The notes below the pieces were generated by a model. The model was not told the DNA's origin, ran no database searches, and saw only the letters and a list, made by a program, of their open reading frames with translations. Both the position numbers and the translations under genes were made by a program. Positions 1 through 5,075 of a DNA stretch of 5,075 nucleotides are shown piece after piece (position 1 is the stretch's first letter; every line of letters starts with the position of its first letter). The DNA is from Sphingomonadaceae bacterium (GTDB lineage Bacteria > Pseudomonadota > Alphaproteobacteria > Sphingomonadales > Sphingomonadaceae). The DNA is taken from NCBI GenBank assembly GCA_019245455.1, contig JAFARM010000245.1, forward strand, positions 1-5,075, in the 5' to 3' direction.

Positions 1-913
1 CCGCCACCTCGGCGGCGAAGTCCGTCGCGGCCTTCTCGATGCCCTCGCCGAGCTGGAAGCGGACGAACTCGGTCACCGTGATCGGCGTGCCGGCAGCCTT
101 GGCGGCGGCAGCGACCACGTCGCCGACCTTCGACTTGCCGTCGATGACGAAGATCTGCGTCAGCAGCGCGTTCTCCTGGCGGTACTTCTTGACGCCGCCC
201 TCGATCATCTTCTCGACGATCTCGGCCGGCTTGCCCGATCCGGCCGCCTTCTCACGGGCGATGGCGCGCTCGCGCTCGACGACGGCCGGATCGAGACCGT
301 TCTCGTCCAGTGCCTGCGGGTTGGCCGCGGCGATGTGCATGGCGAGCTGGCGGCCGAGCGGCTCGAGCACGTCGGCGGGCGCCGCCGACTGCAGCCCGAC
401 GAGGACACCGATCTTGCCGAGGCCGCTCGTCACGGCATTGTGGACGTATGACACGACGATACCCTCGCTGACCGACACGCTCTTGGCGCGGCGCAGCGAC
501 TGGTTCTCGCCGATGGTGGCGATGTTGTGCGTGAGCACGTCCTTGACGCTCATGCCGTCGCGCTCGGGGTAGAGCGCGGCAAGCAGCGTCTCGACGTCCT
601 CACCGTGGGTGTGGGCGACGCCGGTGACGGTGCGGACGAAGGCCTGGAACTGGTCGTTCTTGGCGACGAAGTCGGTCTCGCTGTTGACCTCGACGACGGT
701 GCCCTTGGCGCCGGCGACGTGGACGCCGACGAGGCCCTCGGCGGCCGTGCGCCCGGCCTTCTTCGCGGCCGACGCGAGGCCCTTGGTGCGCAGCCAGTCG
801 ACCGCGGCCTCCATGTCGCCGGCGGTTTCGTTCAGCGCCTTCTTGCAGTCCATCATGCCCGCGCCGGTGCGGTCGCGCAGGTCCTTGACCATGCTCGCGG
901 TGATGTCGGCCAT
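1..913 (-). CDS. tsf: Elongation factor Ts (EF-Ts), C-terminal end cut by window edge
   Basis: EF-Ts is the cytoplasmic nucleotide exchange factor that releases GDP from EF-Tu so it can bind GTP and aminoacyl-tRNA again. The visible 304 codons begin [20 protein letters not shown], the N-terminal UBA-like domain with the family's [15 protein letters not shown] stretch. The EF-Tu-contacting core follows, with [10 protein letters not shown] at about residues 77-86; D81 and F82 correspond to the Asp-Phe pair that E. coli EF-Ts inserts into EF-Tu. The dimerisation-type core continues through [14 protein letters not shown] near residues 247-260. The frame is open to the left edge and ends in AAEVA. 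Alphaproteobacterial homologues are only slightly longer, so probably fewer than ten residues are missing. The ATG at 913-911 is supported by AGGGAG at 925-920, six bases upstream. It lies 105 nt downstream of rpsB in the classic rpsB-tsf order; pyrH often follows in proteobacteria but would be outside the window. Confidence 0.97.
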   Translation of the reverse strand, partial: MADITASMVKDLRDRTGAGMMDCKKALNETAGDMEAAVDWLRTKGLASAAKKAGRTAAEGLVGVHVAGAKGTVVEVNSETDFVAKNDQFQAFVRTVTGVAHTHGEDVETLLAALYPERDGMSVKDVLTHNIATIGENQSLRRAKSVSVSEGIVVSYVHNAVTSGLGKIGVLVGLQSAAPADVLEPLGRQLAMHIAAANPQALDENGLDPAVVERERAIAREKAAGSGKPAEIVEKMIEGGVKKYRQENALLTQIFVIDGKSKVGDVVAAAAKAAGTPITVTEFVRFQLGEGIEKAATDFAAEVA

Positions 914-935
914 GGTGTGCTCCCTAATGGTTCAT

Positions 936-1009
936 TGTCATCCCCGCGAAGGCGGGGACCCATCTCCTCAAACCGCGGGTGATGGGTCCCCGCTTTCGCG
1001 GGGATGACA
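936..1009. repeat. Two-armed palindromic (REP/BIME-like) element between rpsB and tsf
   Basis: Two 29-nt arms, 936-964 and 981-1009, are reverse complements except at one position (951 against 994) and are separated by a 16-nt spacer. Each arm is also a small hairpin: CCCCGC-GAAG-GCGGGG at 942-957 and CCCCGC-TTTC-GCGGGG at 988-1003. The DNA can therefore form one long cruciform or two short hairpins. The core (GTCATCCCCGCGAAGGCGGG on the plus strand) is, from general knowledge, a sequence dispersed in many copies through sphingomonad and other proteobacterial genomes; its spurious translations read like HPREGGDP and SPRKRGP. It starts 9 nt after the rpsB stop and ends 10 nt before the tsf Shine-Dalgarno, filling nearly the whole spacer. 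In the rpsB-tsf transcript it would fold into a very stable stem that could stabilise upstream mRNA or reduce read-through. That role is inferred, and no T-tract marks it as a standard terminator. Confidence 0.9.
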
Positions 1010-1018
1010 GAAAGGTGA

Positions 1019-1852
1019 TTAAGCGCTTGCGCCTTCCGCCTCGGCGACGTGGACGCCCATGTCGGCCAGCGCCTCGATGTGCTCCTCGGTCACCGGCTCG
1101 GGCTCGTGGAAGAACTCGACCGGAGCCTCCTCCATCGCGCCGAGGTCGATGCCCTGGCTCGCCTGACGGCCTTGGCGCGCCTCGATGATCGTGTCGGCGA
1201 CGGCGTTGCAATAGAGCTGCACGGCGCGGCTGGCGTCGTCGTTGCCCGGGACCGGGAAGGCGATGCCGGTGGGGTCGGTGTTGGTGTCGAGGATGGCGAC
1301 GACGGGGATGCCGAGCGTCGCGGCTTCCTTGATCGCCAGGTCCTCCTTGTTGACGTCGATGACGAAGATGACGTCGGGCAGGCCGCCCATGTCGCGGATG
1401 CCGCCCAGCGACAGCTCGAACTTGTCGCGCTCGCGCGTCAGCTTGAGCACCTCCTTCTTGGTCAGCCCGGCGGTGTCGCCCGACAGTTGCTCCTCGAGCG
1501 TCTTGTAGCGCTTGATCGACCCCGAAATCGTCTTCCAGTTGGTCAGCATCCCGCCAAGCCAGCGGTGGTTGACATAGTGCTGGCCCGACCGGCGCGCCGC
1601 CTCGGCCACCGGATCCTGCGCCTGGCGCTTGGTGCCGACGAACAGCACCTTGCCGCCGGCGGCAACGGTCGCACGGACGAAGTCGAGCGCGCGCGCGAAC
1701 AGCGGCACGGTCTGCGACAGGTCGATGATGTGGACACCGTTGCGGTCGCCGAAGATGTACGGCTTCATCTTCGGGTTCCAGCGGTGCGTCTGGTGGCCGA
1801 AGTGGGCGCCCGCCTCAAGCAGCTGCGCCATCGTGACGACGGGAGTCGCCAT
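1019..1852 (-). CDS. rpsB: 30S ribosomal protein S2
   Basis: S2 (uS2) is a late-assembling protein of the small ribosomal subunit, placed between head and body and needed with S1 for translation initiation. The 277-residue product begins [20 protein letters not shown]. It carries the family stretch [18 protein letters not shown] (residues 12-29), FVGTKRQAQ (71-79), [12 protein letters not shown] (95-106), and [20 protein letters not shown] (157-176, the second classic S2 signature). It is longer than E. coli S2 (241 aa) because of an acidic C-terminal tail from about residue 235, rich in E and containing [17 protein letters not shown]; such tails are common in alphaproteobacteria. An in-frame upstream extension is open to 1984 but was rejected, because the ATG at 1852-1850 has GAGGAG at 1865-1860 seven bases upstream and matches the family N terminus. 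The stop is TAA. It is first in the operon with tsf, and its leader is probably an autoregulatory structure. Confidence 0.98.
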   Translation of the reverse strand: MATPVVTMAQLLEAGAHFGHQTHRWNPKMKPYIFGDRNGVHIIDLSQTVPLFARALDFVRATVAAGGKVLFVGTKRQAQDPVAEAARRSGQHYVNHRWLGGMLTNWKTISGSIKRYKTLEEQLSGDTAGLTKKEVLKLTRERDKFELSLGGIRDMGGLPDVIFVIDVNKEDLAIKEAATLGIPVVAILDTNTDPTGIAFPVPGNDDASRAVQLYCNAVADTIIEARQGRQASQGIDLGAMEEAPVEFFHEPEPVTEEHIEALADMGVHVAEAEGASA

Positions 1853-1866
1853 AGTCTGTCTCCTCG

Positions 1867-1932
1867 TTCCGGTTGGTCCGCCGCAGGGGGTGTAACGAGC
1901 GTGCGCCCGCCACCGGAAGGGTTGCCCCTGCG
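1867..1932 (-). promoter_or_regulatory. Candidate rpsB leader RNA pseudoknot (S2 autoregulatory site)
   Basis: Read as minus-strand RNA, the leader contains CGCAGGGG (1932-1925) and its exact complement CCCCUGCG (1889-1882), an 8-bp helix. It also contains UUCCGGU (1918-1912) and its complement ACCGGAA (1873-1867), a 7-bp helix extendable by GG:CC across one bulged A. The segments interleave in the order 1, 2, 1', 2', so together they make an H-type pseudoknot with loops of 6, 22 and 8 nt. The 3' strand of helix 2 ends one base before the GAGGAG Shine-Dalgarno (1865-1860), so folding could control ribosome access. S2 is known to repress rpsB-tsf through its leader in E. coli. That this unrelated-looking leader does the same job here is inference, and no comparative alignment was available. 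Confidence 0.55.
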
Positions 1933-1956
1933 TGAGTGGTTGCTGACGGGGCGGGC

Positions 1957-1984
1957 GCTTAGCCGAAGCGGCGGGTCGATGCAA
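1957..1984 (-). promoter_or_regulatory. Weak candidate rpsB-tsf promoter
   Basis: On the minus strand a TTGCAT box (1984-1979) is followed after 16 nt by CTAAGC (1962-1957). The first hexamer, within CTTGCA, resembles the CTTG-type -35 seen at alphaproteobacterial housekeeping promoters; the -10 match is poor. Transcription would start near 1950 and put the whole pseudoknot leader in the mRNA, which is the main reason for favouring this position. It lies within the last codons of the upstream PEP-CTERM gene. Read-through from that gene, or a promoter further upstream, remains possible. Confidence 0.28.
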
Positions 1985-2981
1985 GTCCCCGCCGCCGGAC
2001 CATGGCTCCGGTCAGCGCGAAGCCCGTGACGAGGAGCGCCCAGCTCGACGGCTCCGGCACCGATCCGGCGAGCGCGAACGCCGTGCCGCCGAGCGACCCT
2101 GCCCCGGCGAGCGCCGCCGCGCCGTTCCAGCCGAGCGCGTCGAGCGCGGCGAGGTCGACGTAGGACACGCTCTTGCGCTTGCCCCGCGCGATCGCCGCGT
2201 CGAAGGCGTCGGTCGTCGTCGATGTCGTCGCCCAGTCGCCGCGGTCGCCGCTTCCGGAGTTGAACGTCTGGAGCACGGTCTTGCCATTATCGAGCGAGAA
2301 ATAGGCCCGCCCGCTGGCCGACGACGCCAGCTGACCGGGCGCGGAGAAACGGAACAGGTCGTAGGCGGTGCGGTAGCCGGTCGAATCGAAGCCGCTGATG
2401 CGGCCGAGAATCTCCGACAGTTCGTGCGCGGCGACCGCCTGGAAATCGTACTGCTTCGACGTCACCGCCGCCGGATCGAAGCCGAAACCCGACGTTGCGC
2501 CGGCAAAGCCGATGTAGCCGTCGAGCGCCGTTCCGTCCGGTGCCAGGCCGAGCGCCTTCGCCTCGGCACTGGTGACGACGTAGTTCGTCGGGCCGGTGGC
2601 AAGCATCGCCGGCAGGGTGCCGCCCGCCGCCCCCGCGGCGCTGCCCGACGACGCTCCGGCGGCGCTGGTCAGCGCCTGGCGCACGGTCGCGTACGAGTAA
2701 TAGCCGTCGAGGAAGCTGAGGCTCGCGCCGACCGCGCTCGACGGCAGGCTCTGCCCGCCGACCTCGTTCCAGCCGATGCTGACCGTCACCTGCACGGGAT
2801 TGGCCAAGGCGTCGCCGAACAGCGCCGCGACGGTATTGAACGCGCTCTCGATCTGTCCCGCGGCTGCCTGGTTGGTAACGCTCGTCTCGTAGACGGGGAT
2901 GATCGACAGGGCCGATGCCGGCGCGGCCGCCAGCAGGGTCGCGGCTGCTGCCAGTCCGGGCTTCAAGAACGGTCGTGCCAT
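1959..2981 (-). CDS. Exported PEP-CTERM (PEPxxWA-type) protein, zincin-like NF038122-type putative metalloprotease
   Basis: The 340-residue product has a signal peptide ([20 protein letters not shown], likely cleavage after PASA near residue 24). Its C-terminal sorting tail is [14 protein letters not shown] at 308-321, a hydrophobic segment, then RRR at 329-331. Such tails are recognised by exosortase-type enzymes and direct proteins to the envelope or extracellular matrix of EPS producers. The middle contains [11 protein letters not shown] (184-194), [15 protein letters not shown] (227-241), GDRGDW (245-250) and LDALGWN (280-286). This arrangement resembles the NF038122 family of PEP-CTERM putative metalloproteases, a name given from memory. 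The motif aligns with the metzincin HExxHxxG pattern but has Glu190 where the second zinc His would be. An Ala/Ser/Gly-rich loop spans 106-121. The ATG at 2981 was chosen over a GTG six codons upstream (2999) because GGAG sits 6 nt before it and the signal peptide then starts cleanly. No exosortase gene is in the window. Substrate and activity are unknown. Confidence 0.85.
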   Translation of the reverse strand: MARPFLKPGLAAAATLLAAAPASALSIIPVYETSVTNQAAAGQIESAFNTVAALFGDALANPVQVTVSIGWNEVGGQSLPSSAVGASLSFLDGYYSYATVRQALTSAAGASSGSAAGAAGGTLPAMLATGPTNYVVTSAEAKALGLAPDGTALDGYIGFAGATSGFGFDPAAVTSKQYDFQAVAAHELSEILGRISGFDSTGYRTAYDLFRFSAPGQLASSASGRAYFSLDNGKTVLQTFNSGSGDRGDWATTSTTTDAFDAAIARGKRKSVSYVDLAALDALGWNGAAALAGAGSLGGTAFALAGSVPEPSSWALLVTGFALTGAMVRRRGLASTRRFG

Positions 2982-3223
2982 CGCCTGCTCCGTCGTCACG
3001 CTGCCGATGCACGTTGAAACGGAACGCGACGCAAACCCTTAAGCATCGATTCTGCGAGTCACCGGCCCGGCCGGACCAACTCACGCCGGCCCAAAGGCAG
3101 GCGTAACGACCCATGGCTTAAGATTCGGTTGAGTAACAAAAGCTTCACTACGAATAGCTTGCACAAAGCGGCCGCCGGCGGTTTGTCGGTCGGCCAACCT
3201 CGCGGCTTGGGGAGAAACAGGTC
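2982..3223. other. Divergent intergenic region between the PEP-CTERM gene and phoK
   Basis: This 242-nt gap separates the two divergent starts. No coding frame in it has a convincing start and Shine-Dalgarno. It contains an AT-richer island at about 3111-3167 in an otherwise GC-rich background, probably promoter DNA. There is also a GC-rich near-palindrome, CCGGCCCGGCCGG, at 3062-3074. The phoK Shine-Dalgarno GGGGAG is at 3209-3214, nine bases before the ATG. CTTAAG occurs twice (3038-3043 and 3117-3122) without other shared sequence. I see no clear promoter for the leftward gene, no RpoN-type GG-N10-GC site and no tandem Pho box. Confidence 0.6.
3129..3157 (+). promoter_or_regulatory. Weak candidate promoter for the phosphatase gene
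   Basis: TTGAGT at 3129-3134 is followed by a 17-nt spacer and GAATAG at 3152-3157, inside the AT-rich island about 70 nt before the phoK start. The -35 matches the sigma-70 consensus at the first four bases; the -10 is weak. It is proposed mainly from location and base composition. Confidence 0.25.
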
Positions 3224-4897
3224 ATGACGTTCCGACGCGCGCTGTGGGTGCTTGCCGCGACGCTGATACCGACGCCGGCCTTGGCTGCGACCGCGCCACC
3301 ATCGCCCACGCTGATCGTCGCCATCTCGGTCGACCAGTTCTCCGCCGCGCTGTTCGACCAATACCGCGGCCGCTTCACCGGCGGGCTCATGACCCTGCAG
3401 CAAGGTGTTGTTTTCCCCAACGGCTACCAGAGCCACGCCGCGACCGAGACCTGCCCCGGCCACTCGACGATCCTGACCGGGCGGCATCCGGCGGCGACCG
3501 GCATCGTCGCCAACGGCTGGATCGACCGCGCCACCGGCCAACCGGTCTACTGCATGGCCGACCCCGCCGGCCCGGTGCCGAACCGCCCCGACGCGCCCCG
3601 CGGCCCCGCCAACCTCAAGGTGCCGACGCTCGGCGAGTGGCTGAAGGCGGCGAAAACGCAGAGCCGCGTCTTCGCCGTGTCGGGCAAGGACCGCGGCGCG
3701 ATCACCATGGCCGGGCACAATGCCGACGGCACTTTCTGGTGGGACGACACGCTCGGCGGCTTCACCACCTACGTCCCCGCCGGCACGAACGCCGACGCGC
3801 GCCTCGCGCCGGTCAAGGCGTTCAACGAGGCCGTGTTCGCGGCGTGGAAGAAGAAGGCGCCCGCCTGGATCCCGCTCGATCCGCGCTGCAAGGTCGGGCT
3901 CGGCCCGCACAAATATGCGGTGATGACCGTCGATCACGAGCTGCCGCCGCCGGGGTGGGAGCCGCCGCCGGCGGGCGAGGACTTCCACCTCGACCCGTTC
4001 TTCCAGTCGTGGCTGCGCGCCTCGCCGATGTACGACAAGCTGAGCCTCGACCTGGCGGCGCAGCTAATCGACAGCCAGCACCTCGGCCGCGGCCCCGCCC
4101 CCGACGTGCTGGCGATCAGCCTGTCGGCGACCGACTACGTCGGCCACCGCTACGGCCCCGAGAGCGCCGAGCAGTGCGACAACCTCGCCCACCTCGACGC
4201 GATGCTCGGCGTCTTCCTCGCCAAGCTGACGGCGCTCAAGGTGCCGGTGATGGTCGTGCTGACCGCCGACCACGGCTCGCTCGCCACGCCCGAGGTGCTC
4301 GCCGAGCGCGGCTTCCCGGCGCACCGCGTCGACGGCAAGGCGCTGCTCAAGGAGGTCGGCGACAAGGTCGCGGCCGACACCGGCCTCGCCGCCAATCCCC
4401 TCGTCGGCGACCCCTACGAGATCACGGTCAACCTGCCCCCCGCCGACGCGGCCAAGCGCCCGCAGGTGATCGCGGCGACGGTCCAGCGCCTGCGCGAGCG
4501 GCCCGAGGTCTATACCGTCTTCACCCAGGCCGAGGCGCTCGCCGCCTTGCCGCCCAAGGGCAAGCCGGCCGACGAGCTGACGCTGATCGAGCGCATCGCC
4601 GAATCGACCGACGCCGTGCGCAGCGGCGACGTCATGGCCGTGCTCCAGCCGTTCACCACCGTCGGCGTGCCGATCGGCCTCGGCGACACGGTTGGCGGCC
4701 ACGGCTCGGTGTGGAACTACGACCGGCGCGTGCCGATCCTGTTCTGGTGGCCCGGCGTCAAGGGCTACGAGCAGCCGCTGCCGGTTGAGACGGTCGACAT
4801 CGCCCCGACGCTGGCGGCGGTGGCAGGGATCAAGGCTCCGCCGGTCGACGGCCGCTGCCTCGACCTCGACCGTGGCGAGCGCGCGACCTGCCGCTGA
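3224..4897 (+). CDS. phoK: PhoK-type secreted alkaline phosphatase
   Basis: This enzyme hydrolyses phosphate monoesters outside the cytoplasm and supplies inorganic phosphate. The 557-residue product starts with a signal peptide (MTFRRALWVLAATLIPTPAL, predicted cleavage after ALA at residue 21). It then follows the Sphingomonas PhoK/SPAP pattern closely and has nearly that protein's length. Comparing family positions from memory, the two-zinc site is complete: D37 in ISVDQFS, nucleophile T76 in ATETCPGHST, D304 and H308 in SATDYVGH, D349-H350 in TADHG, and H493 in GGHGS. N97 in ANGW with K155 and R157 in GKDRG match the phosphate-contacting triad of the monoesterase (PhoK/PafA) branch rather than the nucleotide pyrophosphatase/diesterase branch. 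The C terminus (VETVDIAPTL, then DGRCLDLD) is also PhoK-like. Six cysteines remain after cleavage, including C545 and C556, which could form disulfides in the periplasm. The ATG is preceded by GGGGAG nine bases away. The gene stands alone and diverges from the PEP-CTERM gene. No Pho box was recognised upstream. In vivo substrate and export destination are inferred. Confidence 0.94.
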   Translation: MTFRRALWVLAATLIPTPALAATAPPSPTLIVAISVDQFSAALFDQYRGRFTGGLMTLQQGVVFPNGYQSHAATETCPGHSTILTGRHPAATGIVANGWIDRATGQPVYCMADPAGPVPNRPDAPRGPANLKVPTLGEWLKAAKTQSRVFAVSGKDRGAITMAGHNADGTFWWDDTLGGFTTYVPAGTNADARLAPVKAFNEAVFAAWKKKAPAWIPLDPRCKVGLGPHKYAVMTVDHELPPPGWEPPPAGEDFHLDPFFQSWLRASPMYDKLSLDLAAQLIDSQHLGRGPAPDVLAISLSATDYVGHRYGPESAEQCDNLAHLDAMLGVFLAKLTALKVPVMVVLTADHGSLATPEVLAERGFPAHRVDGKALLKEVGDKVAADTGLAANPLVGDPYEITVNLPPADAAKRPQVIAATVQRLRERPEVYTVFTQAEALAALPPKGKPADELTLIERIAESTDAVRSGDVMAVLQPFTTVGVPIGLGDTVGGHGSVWNYDRRVPILFWWPGVKGYEQPLPVETVDIAPTLAAVAGIKAPPVDGRCLDLDRGERATCR

Positions 4898-4927
4898 GCG
4901 GGGCCGGGCGGTGGGGACGGCGTCGGC

Positions 4928-4953
4928 CAGCGGCTCCGAGGTTGGTGCCGCTG
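4928..4953 (+). terminator. Weak candidate terminator hairpin after phoK
   Basis: CAGCGGC (4928-4934) and GCCGCTG (4947-4953) are perfect complements, a 7-bp stem with a 12-nt loop, 30 nt after the phoK stop. The next bases (TCCTACAC) are not a T-tract, so it does not meet the standard for an intrinsic terminator. A second hairpin, CGCCC-AAT-GGGCG at 4989-5001, is equally uncertain. The 178 nt from 4898 to 5075 hold no recognisable gene or RNA. Confidence 0.22.
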
Positions 4954-5075
4954 TCCTACACACGCCCGATCAGCTAGGGTCGATGAGTCGCCCAATGGGC
5001 GGCGCGCTCTGTCTCAGTCCAGGTGTGCGTTCACGCTGCAGGGTGGCGCTGACGGTCTGCTCCGCGGTGAGAATA

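Noticed and set aside
924..935. Four-codon minus-strand mini-frame ATG-AAC-CAT-TAG just before the tsf Shine-Dalgarno
   Set aside because: It is too short to be more than chance and has no ribosome site, because the repeat stem ends immediately upstream.
924..1211. Frames through the palindrome giving peptides such as SPRKRGPITRG and HPREGGDPS
   Set aside because: These are translations of the repeat and of the rpsB antisense strand; such peptides appear in databases as artefacts of this repeat.
1853..1984. 44-residue N-terminal extension of S2 open in frame upstream of 1852
   Set aside because: The ATG at 1852 has a strong GAGGAG at correct spacing and gives the family N terminus; the extension falls on the leader RNA structure and is unlike any S2.
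1049..2029. Long plus-strand open frame opposite rpsB
   Set aside because: It is antisense to a certain gene, low in complexity (D, V, R, L) and typical of shadow frames in GC-rich DNA.
2982..2999. GTG start at 2999 for the PEP-CTERM protein
   Set aside because: Its upstream sequence has only a poor Shine-Dalgarno, while the ATG at 2981 has GGAG at 6 nt and a cleaner signal peptide.
3005..3048. Inverted repeat CGATGC (3005-3010) / GCATCG (3043-3048) upstream of the PEP-CTERM gene
   Set aside because: Six base pairs across a 32-nt gap is expected by chance in a region of this size.
2287..3988. Long minus-strand frames at 2287-3114 and 3059-3988
   Set aside because: Both are Arg/Gly-rich shadows of the PEP-CTERM and phoK genes, with no family resemblance and no convincing ribosome site.
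4983..5075. Plus-strand ATG frame of 31 codons open to the right edge
   Set aside because: Composition (Cys, Arg, Ser) does not look coding, only a weak AGGG lies upstream, and it conflicts with the opposite-strand frame; too little sequence to judge.

Overview
The window is GC-rich with strong G/C preference at third codon positions. Its proteins look alphaproteobacterial, most like a sphingomonad (order Sphingomonadales). The evidence is the S2 and EF-Ts sequence style, a PEPxxWA-type sorting signal, a PhoK-type alkaline phosphatase (family first characterised in Sphingomonas), and a palindromic repeat of the kind scattered through sphingomonad genomes. The species cannot be named from this window.

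Layout. Positions 1-1852 (minus strand) hold the conserved translation operon rpsB-tsf, reading leftwards: ribosomal protein S2, then elongation factor Ts, whose last few codons are cut off at the left edge. The 105-nt spacer between them is almost filled by a two-armed palindromic element at 936-1009. Upstream of rpsB lies a 106-nt leader (1853-1958). Its transcript can form two interlocking helices, a pseudoknot topology, ending one base before the Shine-Dalgarno sequence. This is a good candidate for S2 feedback control. Positions 1959-2981 (minus strand) encode an exported, PEP-CTERM-tagged, zincin-like protein with an unusual HELSE motif. Its 3' end probably overlaps the rpsB promoter.

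The 242-nt gap at 2982-3223 separates two divergent genes and contains an AT-richer stretch likely to hold the promoter of the rightward gene. Positions 3224-4897 (plus strand) encode a complete, exported PhoK-family alkaline phosphatase with every expected metal and phosphate-binding residue. The last 178 nt hold no convincing gene, only two short hairpins and an uncertain open frame entering from the right edge.

Functionally there are three units: a housekeeping translation operon, an envelope or surface protein handled by the exosortase/PEP-CTERM system, and a secreted phosphatase that releases phosphate from organic esters. Nothing links the last two to each other or to rpsB-tsf beyond proximity. 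I see no mobile element proteins, CRISPR array, tRNA or rRNA. The most interesting signals are the rpsB leader RNA structure and the palindromic element inserted between rpsB and tsf.
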